From Sphingopyxis sp. PAMC25046 (GTDB lineage Bacteria > Pseudomonadota > Alphaproteobacteria > Sphingomonadales > Sphingomonadaceae), in NCBI RefSeq assembly GCF_004795895.1, contig NZ_CP039250.1, positions 2,356,001-2,420,000 on the forward strand: a stretch of 64,000 bases of DNA, read 5' to 3'. How positions within the stretch are numbered: position 1 is the first letter of the stretch; each line of letters begins with the position of its first letter. The notes below the pieces were generated by a model. The model was given only the letters and a program-made list of their open reading frames with translations, did not search any database and had not been told where the DNA came from. The translations under genes were made by a program, and so were the position numbers. This document shows positions 17,691 to 27,310 of this stretch, piece by piece.

Positions 17691-18497
17691 ATGCAATCGC
17701 CGCTCGCCAGCGCTCCTATCCTTTTCTTCGACAGCGGCCTCGGCGGGCTCACCGTGCTCGGCCCGACACGCGCGCTACTGCCGACCGCACCCATCGTCTA
17801 TGCCGCCGATTATGCCGGGCTGCCCTATGGCAGGAAAAGCGACGAGGAACTCGCCGCTCGCGTCCCGGCGCTGCTCGGCCGCCTCGTCGAGCGGTATCAA
17901 CCCCGGCTCGCCGTCATCGCGTGCAACACCGCCTCGACGATCGCACTTGGCCACGTCCGCGCCGCGCTCGACCTGCCGATTGTCGGCACCGTGCCGGCGA
18001 TCAAACCCGCCGCCGAGATGACAAAGACCGGCGTGATCGGTGTGCTCGGCACCGAAGCGACGGTCCGCCAACCCTATGTCGATGATCTGAGCGTGCGGTT
18101 CGCCGGCGGAAAGACCGTGCTGCGCCACGGCAGCCCCGGGCTCGTCACCGGCGCCGAGGCCAAGCTGCGCGGCGACGCCGTTGATCCCTCCGTCATAGCG
18201 CGCGCGATCGCGGGCCTGCGCGATCAGCCGGGTGGCGATGCGATCGACGTCATCGTCCTCGCCTGCACCCACTTCCCGCTGCTCAAAGACGAATTGCAGG
18301 CGGCGGCGGGCCTCGACGTCAACCTGATCGACGGCGCCGCGGGCATCGCAAAGCGAATCGCCTATCTCACGGATGGCCAGGCTTGGCCCGACACGCCGCC
18401 GCCCGGCGTTGCCGTCTTCACCCGCTGCGACGACCGCCCGCCCCCGCTCCTCGCCGCGCTTACGCCCTATGGTATTGGGGCAATCGAAACGATCTAG
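17691..18497 (+). CDS. murI: Glutamate racemase
   Basis: Makes D-glutamate for peptidoglycan in the cytoplasm; 268 residues. The two catalytic cysteines are Cys78 (VIACNTAST) and Cys192 (LACTHFPLL); the substrate loop FDSGLGGL is at 13-20 with Asp14/Ser15. No clear Shine-Dalgarno precedes ATG 17691. A TTGACC at 17657 with a weak downstream hexamer near 17680 would place transcription at or very near the ATG, so the message could be leaderless (weak inference). It is divergent from plsY-dprA. Confidence 0.95.
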   Translation: MQSPLASAPILFFDSGLGGLTVLGPTRALLPTAPIVYAADYAGLPYGRKSDEELAARVPALLGRLVERYQPRLAVIACNTASTIALGHVRAALDLPIVGTVPAIKPAAEMTKTGVIGVLGTEATVRQPYVDDLSVRFAGGKTVLRHGSPGLVTGAEAKLRGDAVDPSVIARAIAGLRDQPGGDAIDVIVLACTHFPLLKDELQAAAGLDVNLIDGAAGIAKRIAYLTDGQAWPDTPPPGVAVFTRCDDRPPPLLAALTPYGIGAIETI

Positions 18498-18498
18498 T

Positions 18499-19020
18499 TC
18501 ACTCTGCGCCACCGGCGCACGACGTCAGCCATGCACGATCCTCGGGCCCGGGTCCCTGCTCGCCCAGTTCGTCCGCGCGCGGCATTCCCAAGTGCCGGCC
18601 TTCGCTGGTGCAGGAGTGAAAATCGCGCCCACCTTCGACCAGCCGTCCGCCGCACAGACCCAGCTTCCGGTCGATAGCCTGCCAACCCACCTTCGCCGCG
18701 CCCGAAGGCGCGCGCCCGCTGCAATAGGTGTCGGTTTCCGACCCCGGGTCGCCACAAATCTTCTCGATATGCGCGACATTGGCATTCACTTTGCCGACAA
18801 AGCGTTGTTCATAATAAGCGTTGGTCGCGAAATAGCGCTGGACGCCGCAAAGCCGGTCGCCGCGCTGGGCGAGCATCTTATATTCACAGATTTCCGCGCC
18901 CTGATAGGTGTCGCAGCTCATCCAGCTCCCATCGAAAGGCGCTGGTGCCTGCGCGGGGGCCGGGTTCGACGCCCAAAGCGCTGCCGCAATCGGCACGATG
19001 ACGGTCATGACGAGACGCAT
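18499..19020 (-). CDS. Cysteine-rich secreted protein of unknown function
   Basis: I do not recognise this 173-residue protein. It has a signal peptide (1-23, ending NPAPAQA). The mature part contains about eight cysteines (MSCDTYQGAEICEY, DRLCGV, EKICGD, DTYCSG, LGLCGG, HSCTSEG, TSCAGG), suggesting disulphide bonds in the periplasm or outside the cell. The first block is hydrophilic and aromatic-rich. It is convergent with murI, with the two stops adjacent, and divergent from hemA across 230 bp. Confidence 0.72.
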   Translation of the reverse strand: MRLVMTVIVPIAAALWASNPAPAQAPAPFDGSWMSCDTYQGAEICEYKMLAQRGDRLCGVQRYFATNAYYEQRFVGKVNANVAHIEKICGDPGSETDTYCSGRAPSGAAKVGWQAIDRKLGLCGGRLVEGGRDFHSCTSEGRHLGMPRADELGEQGPGPEDRAWLTSCAGGAE

Positions 19021-19250
19021 AGCGGCATCCTTTCCGTTTCCACTGGACTCGCAACTAGCCGTCGCGGATCGAATCGGAGGTGCGATCGATCACAGCGATG
19101 GCGATATCAAGGCGATAGGACAATTTGCCCCAGTGCTGCGAATCGTTCGCACTGGCCTTCGGCGCTTTTCAGCGTTATTGGCCCGCATGTTAATAGCCGC
19201 CGGGGGAGCGGCACCGAACGCTTGAGCGCATCTGACTGCGGGGCTGATAC

Positions 19251-20471
19251 GTGAACTACAACGATATTTTCGCACGAGCCATCGACCGGCTGCACGAAGA
19301 GGGGCGCTACCGCGTCTTCATCGACATCCTGCGCAACAAGGGTGCCTTTCCGAACGCCCGCTGTTTCGCCGGCCACAACGGTCCGAAGCCGATTACTGTC
19401 TGGTGCTCGAACGACTATCTCGCAATGGGTCAGCACCCGAAGGTCGTCGCCGCAATGGAAGAGGCGCTGCACGATGTAGGCGCCGGTTCGGGCGGCACCC
19501 GCAACATCGGCGGCAACACCCATTATCATATCGATCTCGAGGCCGAACTCGCCGATTTGCACGGCAAGGAAGGCGCGCTGCTCTTCACGTCGGGCTATAT
19601 CTCGAACGAAGCGACGCTCGGCACGCTCGGCAAGCTGCTGCCGAATTGCATCATCTATTCGGACGAGCTCAACCACGCCTCGATGATCGCCGGCATCCGT
19701 AACTCGGGCTGCGAAAAGCGCGTGTGGCGCCACAACGACCTTGAGCATCTCGAGGAGCTGCTGGCCGCCGACGACCCCGAAGCGGCGAAGCTGATCGCGT
19801 TCGAAAGCGTCTATTCGATGGATGGCGACGTCGCGCCGATCCACGCGATCTGCGACCTCGCCGAAAAATATAACGCGCTGACCTATTGCGACGAAGTCCA
19901 TGCGGTCGGCATGTACGGCCCGCGCGGCGGCGGCATCACCGACCGCGACGAGGCGGCGCACCGCGTGACGATCATCGAAGGCACGCTGGGCAAGGCGTTC
20001 GGCGTGATGGGCGGCTATATCGCCGCCGACAAGAACATCATCGACGTGATCCGCAGCTATGCGCCGGGCTTCATCTTCACGACCAGCCTGTCGCCGGTGC
20101 TCGTCGCCGGCGTGCTCGCCAGCGTCCGCCATCTCAAGCAATCGAGCGTCGAGCGCGAAGCGCAGCAGGAGGCGGCCGCCTATCTCAAGCAGAGCTTTCG
20201 CGATGCTGGCCTGCCGGTGATGGATTCGACGACGCACATCGTCCCGCTGATGGTCGGCGACCCGGTGCGCGCCAAGAAGATCAGCGACATATTGCTCGCC
20301 GAATATGGCGTCTATGTGCAGCCGATCAATTTCCCGACCGTCCCGCGCGGCACTGAACGCCTGCGCTTCACGCCGGGTCCGGCGCATGACGAAGCGATGA
20401 TGCGCGAGCTGACGCAAGCGCTCGTCGAAATCTGGGACCGGCTCGAACTGCAGCTTCTGAAGGCGGCGTGA
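19251..20471 (+). CDS. hemA: 5-aminolevulinate synthase
   Basis: PLP enzyme that condenses glycine with succinyl-CoA to 5-aminolevulinate, the first step of haem synthesis by the alphaproteobacterial (C4) route; 406 residues. It shows the cofactor lysine Lys248 in GTLGKAFG, the glycine-rich [11 protein letters not shown], and [13 protein letters not shown]. The start is GTG at 19251 with GGGGC upstream. A 230-bp region precedes it; I saw no convincing FNR-type box there. Its stop overlaps the GTG of the nitroreductase gene (GTGA). Confidence 0.96.
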   Translation: MNYNDIFARAIDRLHEEGRYRVFIDILRNKGAFPNARCFAGHNGPKPITVWCSNDYLAMGQHPKVVAAMEEALHDVGAGSGGTRNIGGNTHYHIDLEAELADLHGKEGALLFTSGYISNEATLGTLGKLLPNCIIYSDELNHASMIAGIRNSGCEKRVWRHNDLEHLEELLAADDPEAAKLIAFESVYSMDGDVAPIHAICDLAEKYNALTYCDEVHAVGMYGPRGGGITDRDEAAHRVTIIEGTLGKAFGVMGGYIAADKNIIDVIRSYAPGFIFTTSLSPVLVAGVLASVRHLKQSSVEREAQQEAAAYLKQSFRDAGLPVMDSTTHIVPLMVGDPVRAKKISDILLAEYGVYVQPINFPTVPRGTERLRFTPGPAHDEAMMRELTQALVEIWDRLELQLLKAA

Positions 20472-21157
20472 GGACCGCGCCCGGCTATGACGACGTTGTC
20501 GTCGGACGCCGCTCGATCCGCGGGTTCCTCGACAAGCCCGTACCCAAGGCGCTGATCGCCGAGATCCTCGAGGTCGCGATGCGCGCGCCCTCGTCGTTCA
20601 ACAACCAGTGCTGGAACTTCTCGGTCGTCACCGGCGCGCCGCTTGCAGCGATCCGCCAAGGTAATACCGACGGCATTCTCGCGGGCAAGCCCGACAGCCG
20701 CGAATTCCGCCGCTTCGACGGCATCGCCGACGACCATCGCGCGCGCCAGATCGAGATCGCCAAGCAACTCTTCGGTGCGATGGGCATCGCGCGCGAGGAC
20801 AAGGGTGCGCGGCAAGACTGGGTGCTGCGCGGTTTCCGCCAGTTCGACGCGCCCGTCAGCATCGTCGTCACCTATGACCGCGTCCTGCTCGGCAGCGACA
20901 TCGCGCCCTTCGACTGCGGCGCGGTGACCAACGCGCTGGTCAACGCCGCCTGGTCGCGTGGGCTCGGCTGCGTGATCAACAGCCAGGGGATCATGCAGAG
21001 CCCCGTCGTGCGCGAACATGCGCGCATCCCTGACGATCAGGTGATCATGATCTGTGTCGCGATGGGCTGGCCCGACGACGACTTTCCGGCGAATGCCGTG
21101 GTGTCGAACCGCAAGGGCGTTGACGAGGCGGTGCGGTTTGTCGGTTTCGACGACTGA
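20468..21157 (+). CDS. Nitroreductase family protein
   Basis: FMN-dependent oxidoreductase fold, 229 residues. The N-terminal [13 protein letters not shown] and [14 protein letters not shown] are the flavin-binding signatures; the C-terminal [10 protein letters not shown] and [13 protein letters not shown] are also typical. It reduces nitro compounds or quinone-like substrates with NAD(P)H; the natural substrate is unknown. GTG 20468 overlaps the hemA stop, so it is probably translated from the hemA message, but a role in haem synthesis is not implied by the sequence. Confidence 0.88.
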   Translation: MRTAPGYDDVVVGRRSIRGFLDKPVPKALIAEILEVAMRAPSSFNNQCWNFSVVTGAPLAAIRQGNTDGILAGKPDSREFRRFDGIADDHRARQIEIAKQLFGAMGIAREDKGARQDWVLRGFRQFDAPVSIVVTYDRVLLGSDIAPFDCGAVTNALVNAAWSRGLGCVINSQGIMQSPVVREHARIPDDQVIMICVAMGWPDDDFPANAVVSNRKGVDEAVRFVGFDD

Positions 21158-21232
21158 TTCCCGGGCGACAGCCGATTGACAAGGCGATAGGCTAAGGCGC
21201 GAATCCGACGCCGACGATCACGAAAGATTGCC

Positions 21233-22495
21233 ATGCCCGCAACGCGTTATAGCTACACCGCAATCGCGCTGCACTGGCTCATCGCGCTGTTGCTGGCGTT
21301 CCAGATTGCGCTCGGCTGGGCGCTCGAAGGGAACAACAGCCCCGAACTCTTCGCCCGATACCAGCTCCACAAATCGATCGGCATCACGATCCTGCTGCTC
21401 AGCCTCGCGCGGCTGGTAATCCGGTTCGTCCTTCCGCGCCCGCCCGCATCCGACGGTCCGGCGTGGGCGCGTATGCTTGCCGCCATCGTCCATTGGCTCT
21501 TCTACCTCGTGATGATTCTCGGCCCCCTCACCGGCTGGCTGCTCGTATCGACCGCGCGCGTACAGGTGCCGACTTTGCTCTATGGCATCGTTCCGTGGCC
21601 TCATCTGCCCGTAGGGCGCAGTTGGCACGAACTCGCCGAGAGCATCCACGGCGCGATGGCATGGCTCGCGATTGGATTGTTCGCGCTCCATATCGCGGGC
21701 GCGCTTCGCCATCAGTGGCTGCTCGGCAAGCCCGAACTCCAGCGGATGATACCCTTTGCGCGAGGCAAGGCCGTCGGCGCTGCGATCGGGGCGCTGGTGC
21801 TCGTCGCGGGCGCATTCGCCGTGGGACAGATGGTCTATCCCGAGCGGAGCCGGACTGTCGCGGAAAACGCGGCGCCGGCGCCGACCGCCGCGCCCGTCGC
21901 GCCGCCTGTGGCGCCAGCTGCTTCCGCGACCGAGGATACCAAGGCTCCTGTCGAGGATGTCGCCCAGGAGGTTCCCGCGGACACGGTCGAACCGCTCGCC
22001 GATTGGACCGTCGCACCGGGCGGCCGCCTCGGCTTTACCGCGCGCTGGAACGGCGAAGCGGTTAACGGCAGCTTCGACCGCTGGCGCGCCGCCATCCGCT
22101 TCAGCCCCGACGAGCTCGCCAGGTCGACCATTCGCGTCACCGTGGACCTCGCCTCCACCGACACCGGCGACGGGCAGCGCGACGATTCACTGAAGGGCGG
22201 CGATTTCTTCAACGTCTCGGCCCACCCGAATGCGGCCTTCACGGCGCGCGACGTCCGGCATCTTGGCGGCGACCGTTACGAAGCGCGTGGCACGCTCGAC
22301 CTGCGCGGCGCCAGCAAGCCCGCGACCGTGCGCTTCACGCTGCGCATCGACGGCGACAAGGCGCGCGTTGCCGGCACCGCGCGCATCGACCGCACGGCCT
22401 TCGGTGTAGGCCAGGGCGAATGGGCCGCGACGGACGCAATCGCCGCCGCGGTCGACGTCGATTTCTCGTTCAACGCCACCCGCCCTGCACCCTGA
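21233..22495 (+). CDS. Cytochrome b561 - YceI domain fusion
   Basis: A 420-residue two-domain protein. Residues 1-185 are a four-helix cytochrome b561 with haem-ligand histidines (ALHWLIALLL near 15, QLHKSIG near 44, SIHGAMAWL near 142 and LHIAGALRHQW near 158). A membrane helix at about 182-200 and an Ala/Pro-rich linker follow. Residues 252-420 are a YceI-like domain (WTVAPGGRLGFTARWNG, GGDFFNVSAHPNAAF), the fold that binds isoprenoid quinones in a lipocalin barrel. The fused protein probably moves electrons from the quinone pool at the periplasmic face (inference). Confidence 0.9.
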   Translation: MPATRYSYTAIALHWLIALLLAFQIALGWALEGNNSPELFARYQLHKSIGITILLLSLARLVIRFVLPRPPASDGPAWARMLAAIVHWLFYLVMILGPLTGWLLVSTARVQVPTLLYGIVPWPHLPVGRSWHELAESIHGAMAWLAIGLFALHIAGALRHQWLLGKPELQRMIPFARGKAVGAAIGALVLVAGAFAVGQMVYPERSRTVAENAAPAPTAAPVAPPVAPAASATEDTKAPVEDVAQEVPADTVEPLADWTVAPGGRLGFTARWNGEAVNGSFDRWRAAIRFSPDELARSTIRVTVDLASTDTGDGQRDDSLKGGDFFNVSAHPNAAFTARDVRHLGGDRYEARGTLDLRGASKPATVRFTLRIDGDKARVAGTARIDRTAFGVGQGEWAATDAIAAAVDVDFSFNATRPAP

Positions 22496-23158
22496 TCAGC
22501 GCGGCGGCCGCCTGTCGATCCTGAGCGACCAGGCATAGCCGCGATGGAGGCGCGCTACCGACATTCGCGCTCCGGCATCGTTCGTGACTTCGCGCGCGGC
22601 TTCGATCAGCATCGCGCGGGGTTCGACATGAAAACGCGCGAGCCAGCCGAGCAGGGCCGCGCGCCACCAGCGCGGCAAATCCTCCTGCTGGCCGAAATCG
22701 ACGATATGAAGCGACCCATGGGCCGACAGGCGGCGAAAGGCTTCACGTATCGCGCCCTGCCAATCGGGGATCATCGACAGCGTGTAGCTTTGGAAGATAC
22801 GATCGAAAGTGTCGATACCAAATAGCGCGGTCGGATCGAAATCGGTGGCATCGCCTCGCGCGACGCGAATCCTCTTAGCCAGACCGGCGCGGGCGATCGA
22901 CGTGCGCGCGCTCTCCAACATTTCTTCCGAAATATCGATGCCATAGAATCGCGCACCCGGCCAGCAACGTGCGGCCGCGATCAGGTTGCGCCCGGTTCCG
23001 CAGCCGATTTCGAGCACCCGGCCGCCGACCGGCGGTGTCAGCTCGTCGATCAGCCGGTCGCGGCCGAGCAGATAATATTTGCGGGTCAGGTCATAGATAT
23101 GACGCTGTCCCCGATAGACGCCGTCCATCAGCGCGGCATGCCCCTCCCCCCGGTGCAT
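22496..23158 (-). CDS. btaB: SAM-dependent methyltransferase BtaB (betaine lipid synthesis)
   Basis: A 220-residue class I methyltransferase. The SAM motif VLEIGCGTGRN is at 48-58, and YDLTRKYYLLGRDRL at the N-terminus is typical of BtaB. BtaB methylates the amino group of diacylglyceryl-homoserine three times to give the betaine lipid DGTS. The assignment rests mostly on its position: it starts 3 bp after the stop of a BtaA homologue. On its own it could be called only a methyltransferase. Its stop is adjacent to that of the convergent b561-YceI gene. Confidence 0.82.
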   Translation of the reverse strand: MHRGEGHAALMDGVYRGQRHIYDLTRKYYLLGRDRLIDELTPPVGGRVLEIGCGTGRNLIAAARCWPGARFYGIDISEEMLESARTSIARAGLAKRIRVARGDATDFDPTALFGIDTFDRIFQSYTLSMIPDWQGAIREAFRRLSAHGSLHIVDFGQQEDLPRWWRAALLGWLARFHVEPRAMLIEAAREVTNDAGARMSVARLHRGYAWSLRIDRRPPR

Positions 23159-23161
23159 GCT

Positions 23162-24379
23162 TCAGCCCTTCAAAACATAAAGATGGACCCCGCCATAGAT
23201 TGCGGATCGGTCGCGACGCGTATAGTCGAGCGACGCTTGTTCGCGATACGCCCAGCGGCTTAGCAAATCGTCGGGAAGCCGTCCGGGCAGCAGGCTCGGC
23301 TCGGCGGCCGTGCGGAACAGCACGCGCGCGCCGGGCCGCGCGGTGCGCGTCACCTCGGTCCACAGCGCGGCGAGCTGCGCGTCGCTCATCCAGTCCTGCG
23401 CGTCGAGGAATATATATCGGTCGAAACTGGCCGCGTCGGCAGCGGCAAGCATATCGGTCATGTTGGCATGCAGCATCGTTACGCGGTCGGCGCGCGCTTT
23501 CACCGCGGCATAGTTCGCCGCCTGCAGATAGGGCGGCAGCGGCATCGTCACGCCCTTCCCATATCCGCGCCCGAATGCCTGCCACGCAAAATAATTCTCC
23601 TCGAGCGGAAAATCGCACGCGAGCTTTTCGAGCCGCGCGCGAAGCACATCGGCCATCGGCTTGCCGGCGGCGAGCGCGTCATATTGCGCGGGCGGGATAC
23701 CGAGCCCGAACAGCGACGAACGCTGATCGGTCACCCAGCGGATGAATTTCCGGTCGAAAAAGGGCGCGAACTTGGCATCGAAGATCGCCCGCTGTTCCGC
23801 GATTGTCTTGGCTTCGAGGAACTGCCGCGGATCGACGCGGTGCATCCGCGCGACAAGGTGCGCGAGTCCGATGAAGTTTCCGAGCAGTCCGCCTTTGTAG
23901 AGCCCGCGCGCGAAGCCGTTGATGCGGCGGCGCCCGGCAAGGTCGCGGCCTTCCCAATAGCGGCGGCTCGTCTCGTCGAGATAAGGCCGGACGAACGCGC
24001 GATAATCGGCGATATTCGCGCTGCTGTCGGCATCGGCAAAGAAGCGCCGGAAGCTGAGATAGTCGGGAAGCCGCTGTATCGCGACGCGTTTCAGGTTGTT
24101 CAGCGCAACATGCGCGGTGTTGAGGTCGACCGCGACGATCTCGGCTGGGTCGGCGGTCAGATAGGAAAAGACGTTGCAGCCGCCGCTCGCGATGGTCGCG
24201 ATCCGGTTGCCCGGCTCGATCGCCAGCGCCTCCATATCGACGACCGGGTCTTCCCAGATCTGGGCGTAAACAAGTCCTTTGAATGCAAGAGCGAAAGCGC
24301 GGTCGAGCAGGCGCTGCTTTTGGTGGGCATCCTCGCGCACAACGGCGGCGGCGATCTTGCGGTTAGGCTGGCTGGCCAT
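23162..24379 (-). CDS. btaA: BtaA: SAM:diacylglycerol 3-amino-3-carboxypropyl transferase (DUF3419)
   Basis: Transfers the aminocarboxypropyl group of SAM to diacylglycerol, the first step of DGTS synthesis at the membrane. It has 405 residues from ATG 24379, with GGAG upstream; the frame is open further. Diagnostic features are KGLVYAQIWEDPVVDMEAL near 35, IATIASGGCNVFSYL (SAM site, near 60), VDLNTAHVALNNLK, FDRKFIRWVTDQRSSLFGLGIPPAQ near 210, and FIFLDAQDWM-like YIFLDAQDWMSD near 330. BtaA-BtaB is known from Rhodobacter and Sinorhizobium, where it is induced by phosphate starvation; no clear Pho box was found in the 144 bp upstream. Confidence 0.88.
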   Translation of the reverse strand: MASQPNRKIAAAVVREDAHQKQRLLDRAFALAFKGLVYAQIWEDPVVDMEALAIEPGNRIATIASGGCNVFSYLTADPAEIVAVDLNTAHVALNNLKRVAIQRLPDYLSFRRFFADADSSANIADYRAFVRPYLDETSRRYWEGRDLAGRRRINGFARGLYKGGLLGNFIGLAHLVARMHRVDPRQFLEAKTIAEQRAIFDAKFAPFFDRKFIRWVTDQRSSLFGLGIPPAQYDALAAGKPMADVLRARLEKLACDFPLEENYFAWQAFGRGYGKGVTMPLPPYLQAANYAAVKARADRVTMLHANMTDMLAAADAASFDRYIFLDAQDWMSDAQLAALWTEVTRTARPGARVLFRTAAEPSLLPGRLPDDLLSRWAYREQASLDYTRRDRSAIYGGVHLYVLKG

Positions 24380-24523
24380 GTAACGCGACTCCGGAACTGA
24401 AGGATCCGGGGCCGCGCATGGCAGGACTAGGTGCGATTCCCGCGACGTTTCGGTGACAAATCGGCGACAGGAGCGAAAAAACTTCCCCCATCCCGCCGCC
24501 GCCGAAATCACGCGCGGCGCAAA

Positions 24524-24982
24524 TCAATCGCGACAGTAACCTTCGCCTTCCTTGACGATCAGGCATTCCTTCTTGCCCGCAAGATATTTGAGCCCGGTAT
24601 CGTCGCCGTTGCCGCGGTGCAGCGACAGCTCTTCGTCGCCGCGCTTGAACTTGATGCCATGCTCGCTGTCCCAGCCATCATAGGTGCCCTTGGTATCAAG
24701 GTCCGACTGCATCTCGAGCTTGTATTTCTCGGGCGCCGCGGTGGTTATGGTGACGTACATGCCTTCCACCCCGGTCCATTTACCCGCCCAGCTTGCGAAG
24801 CGATGGGGCGCGGTGGCGGGATCGGCAGCGGCATTGCCGGTGCCGGCGGTCTCACTCGGCATCGTTTCGACCAGCACCTCTTCGGTGGTCGTCGGCTCGG
24901 CGGGCGCGGGCGCTTCGGCCTTTTCGCAGCCGGCCAGCAGCACCAGCGCCGCAGCGCTCGCCAAAATCACGCTTTTCTGCAT
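24524..24982 (-). CDS. Small lipoprotein of unknown function
   Basis: A 152-residue exported lipoprotein. The signal peptide MQKSVILASAAALVLLAGC gives a lipobox with the lipidated Cys19. An Ala/Pro/Glu/Thr-rich linker (about 20-60) follows. The globular part contains FASWAGKWTGVEGMYVTI and KYLAGKKECLIVKEGEGYC, with two cysteines near the end that may pair. ATG 24982 was chosen for the lipobox and GGAAGGAGAAG ribosome site; a longer frame upstream is a shadow of the next gene. A membrane-anchored periplasmic role is likely; function unknown. Confidence 0.8.
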   Translation of the reverse strand: MQKSVILASAAALVLLAGCEKAEAPAPAEPTTTEEVLVETMPSETAGTGNAAADPATAPHRFASWAGKWTGVEGMYVTITTAAPEKYKLEMQSDLDTKGTYDGWDSEHGIKFKRGDEELSLHRGNGDDTGLKYLAGKKECLIVKEGEGYCRD

Positions 24983-25035
24983 CTTGCTTCTCCTTCCCCG
25001 TCCAAACGCATGCCGGCGGATAAGTTTCCGCCGGC

Positions 25036-26025
25036 CTATTCGGTGATGATCTCGGCGAATTTCAGCGGGTCGACATTGCCGCCCGACAGGGTGACGAGTG
25101 TCGCGTCGGTCACAGATACCTTCCCGGCGAGTACCGCCGCGAGCGCCGCCGCACCGCCGGGCTCGACGACGAGGTGCAGCTTCTCGAACGCCAGCCGCAT
25201 CGCGTCGCGCACCTCGCTTCGCGTCACGGCCGCGCCCTTCACGCCGCGTGCCTGAAGGACCGCGAAGTTGATCGGCCAGGTCTCGGGCGTCTGGAGCGCA
25301 TCGCATTCGGTCGGGAAAGCCATGTCTTCGACCGACAGGATCCTGCCGGCGGCAAGGCTGCGCGTCACATCGTCCCAGCCCTCGGGCTCGACCGCGACGA
25401 TCTCGGCATCGGGACAGGCGAGCGCGAGCCCCGCCGACAGACCGCCCCCGCCGCAGCAGGCAATCACCTTGTCGGGACCGTCGATGCCGCGCGCTTTCAT
25501 CTGCGCCGCCGCCTCGATCCCGGCGCTGCCCTGCCCCTCGATGATCCACGGGTCGCCATAGGCGTGAACCAGAGTTCCGCCACGCTCGGCGAGCAGCTTC
25601 GCAGCGACCGCGTCGCGCGATTCTGTGACGCGGTCGTAGAGCACCACCTCGGCGCCGAGCTTGCGTGTCGCGGCGAGCTTCATCGCCGGCGCGTTGCTCG
25701 GCATCACGATCGTCGCCTTGATCCCCAGCCGCTTTGCAGCCCAAGCGACGCCTTGCGCGTGATTGCCGCTCGATACGCCGACGACGCCCTCATTCGCCTG
25801 TTCGGGGCTGAGGTCGGTCAGCCGGTGCCACGCGCCGCGGATCTTGAACGCGCCGACGGGCTGCAGGCATTCGGCCTTGCACCAGACCGTCCTGCCGTCG
25901 ACCTCGAGCGGCAACAGCGGCGTCTGCGGCAGCAATGCAGCGACTTTCGCCGCCGCGCGTTCGACCCCTGCGAGCGTCGGCGCGCGTGTCGGATCGATCA
26001 GGGTATCGGGGCTTTGCTGTGTCAT
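25036..26025 (-). CDS. Threonine/serine dehydratase-like PLP enzyme
   Basis: Fold-type II PLP enzyme of 329 residues. The cofactor lysine is Lys61 in PVGAFKIRGA; SSGNHAQGVAWAAKRLG and the phosphate-binding CCGGGGLSAG (about 190) are both present. There is no C-terminal ACT domain, so it matches catabolic threonine ammonia-lyases and serine racemases rather than the feedback-regulated biosynthetic IlvA. It probably turns threonine into 2-oxobutyrate, which feeds propionyl-CoA. Divergent from the carboxyspermidine dehydrogenase gene across 63 bp. Confidence 0.88.
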   Translation of the reverse strand: MTQQSPDTLIDPTRAPTLAGVERAAAKVAALLPQTPLLPLEVDGRTVWCKAECLQPVGAFKIRGAWHRLTDLSPEQANEGVVGVSSGNHAQGVAWAAKRLGIKATIVMPSNAPAMKLAATRKLGAEVVLYDRVTESRDAVAAKLLAERGGTLVHAYGDPWIIEGQGSAGIEAAAQMKARGIDGPDKVIACCGGGGLSAGLALACPDAEIVAVEPEGWDDVTRSLAAGRILSVEDMAFPTECDALQTPETWPINFAVLQARGVKGAAVTRSEVRDAMRLAFEKLHLVVEPGGAAALAAVLAGKVSVTDATLVTLSGGNVDPLKFAEIITE

Positions 26026-26088
26026 GGCTTCGTCCTATAGGGCCGGGCATACAACACAAGCCGCAGCATAGCGGGCAGGAGATTTTTC

Positions 26089-27297
26089 ATGAGCAAGGTA
26101 TTGGTGATCGGCGCGGGTGGCGTCGGTTCGGTCGCGGTGCACAAGATGGCGATGAACCCCGACATCTTTCCCGACATCACGCTCGCGAGCCGCCGCAAGT
26201 TCAAATGCGATGCGATCGCCGAGTCGGTGAAGGAACGCACCGGCGTCACGATCAAGACCGCCGAGGTCGACGCCGACCATATCGACGCGACCGCGGCGCT
26301 GATCCGCTCGATCGGCGCGACGCATGTCGTCAACCTCGCGCTTCCCTATCAGGACCTCACTATCATGGAGGCGTGCCTGTCGACCGGCGCGCATTATCTC
26401 GACACCGCGAACTACGAACCGCGCGACGAGGCGAAGTTCGAATATCACTGGCAATGGGCTTATCAGGACCGTTTCAAGGAGGCGGGGCTGATGGCGCTGC
26501 TCGGCTCGGGCTTCGACCCCGGCGTGACGAGCGTCTTCACCACCTGGCTTCGCAAGCATCATTTCGACCGTATCGACACGCTCGACATTCTCGACTGCAA
26601 CGGCGGCGACCATGGCCAGCATTTCGCGACCAACTTCAACCCGGAGATCAATATCCGCGAAGTGACCGCGGTCGCGCGCCACTGGGAAAACGGCGATTGG
26701 GTCGAAACCCCGCCGATGTCGGTGAAGCAGTCGTTCGACTTCGAGGCGGTGGGCCCCAAGAATATGTACCTCATGTATCATGAGGAGATCGAAAGCCTGA
26801 AGACCCACCTGCCCGAGATCAAGCGCATCCGTTTCTGGATGACCTTCGGCGACGCCTATATCCAGCACCTCACCGTGCTTCAAAATGTCGGCATGACGCG
26901 GATCGATCCGGTCATCTACGAAGGCCGCGAGATTGTCCCGCTGCAGTTCCTGAAAGCGGTGCTCCCCGAACCGTCGAGCCTTGGCGAAACCACCAAGGGC
27001 AAGACCAATATCGGCGTCATCGCGACCGGCCTCGGCAAGGACGGCAAGGAAAAAACGCTCTATCTCTACAATATTTGCGATCACGAGGACGCGTTCGCCG
27101 AAACGGGTAACCAAGCGGTGAGCTACACCACCGGCGTCCCCGCCATGATCGGCGCCGCGATGATGGTCACGGGCACCTGGTCGGGCGACGGCGTATTCAA
27201 CATGGAGCAGATGGATCCCGATCCCTTCATGGACATGCTCAACAAGCACGGACTGCCCTGGCAGGTGAAGGAACTGGACGGTCCGCTCGATTTCTGA
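26089..27297 (+). CDS. Carboxy(nor)spermidine dehydrogenase (saccharopine dehydrogenase family)
   Basis: NADPH-dependent enzyme, 402 residues. GAGGVG at 8-13 starts the Rossmann fold; HVVNLALPYQDLTIMEACL, HYLDTANYEPRDEA and GSGFDPGVTSVF are typical of this branch. It condenses putrescine with aspartate semialdehyde to carboxyspermidine. The saccharopine dehydrogenase family also acts in lysine metabolism, but a carboxynorspermidine decarboxylase gene lies 1.5 kb downstream on the same strand, which supports the polyamine role. ATG 26089 has GGGCAGGAGA upstream. Confidence 0.88.
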   Translation: MSKVLVIGAGGVGSVAVHKMAMNPDIFPDITLASRRKFKCDAIAESVKERTGVTIKTAEVDADHIDATAALIRSIGATHVVNLALPYQDLTIMEACLSTGAHYLDTANYEPRDEAKFEYHWQWAYQDRFKEAGLMALLGSGFDPGVTSVFTTWLRKHHFDRIDTLDILDCNGGDHGQHFATNFNPEINIREVTAVARHWENGDWVETPPMSVKQSFDFEAVGPKNMYLMYHEEIESLKTHLPEIKRIRFWMTFGDAYIQHLTVLQNVGMTRIDPVIYEGREIVPLQFLKAVLPEPSSLGETTKGKTNIGVIATGLGKDGKEKTLYLYNICDHEDAFAETGNQAVSYTTGVPAMIGAAMMVTGTWSGDGVFNMEQMDPDPFMDMLNKHGLPWQVKELDGPLDF

Positions 27298-27310
27298 TCG
27301 CTATTCTCTT

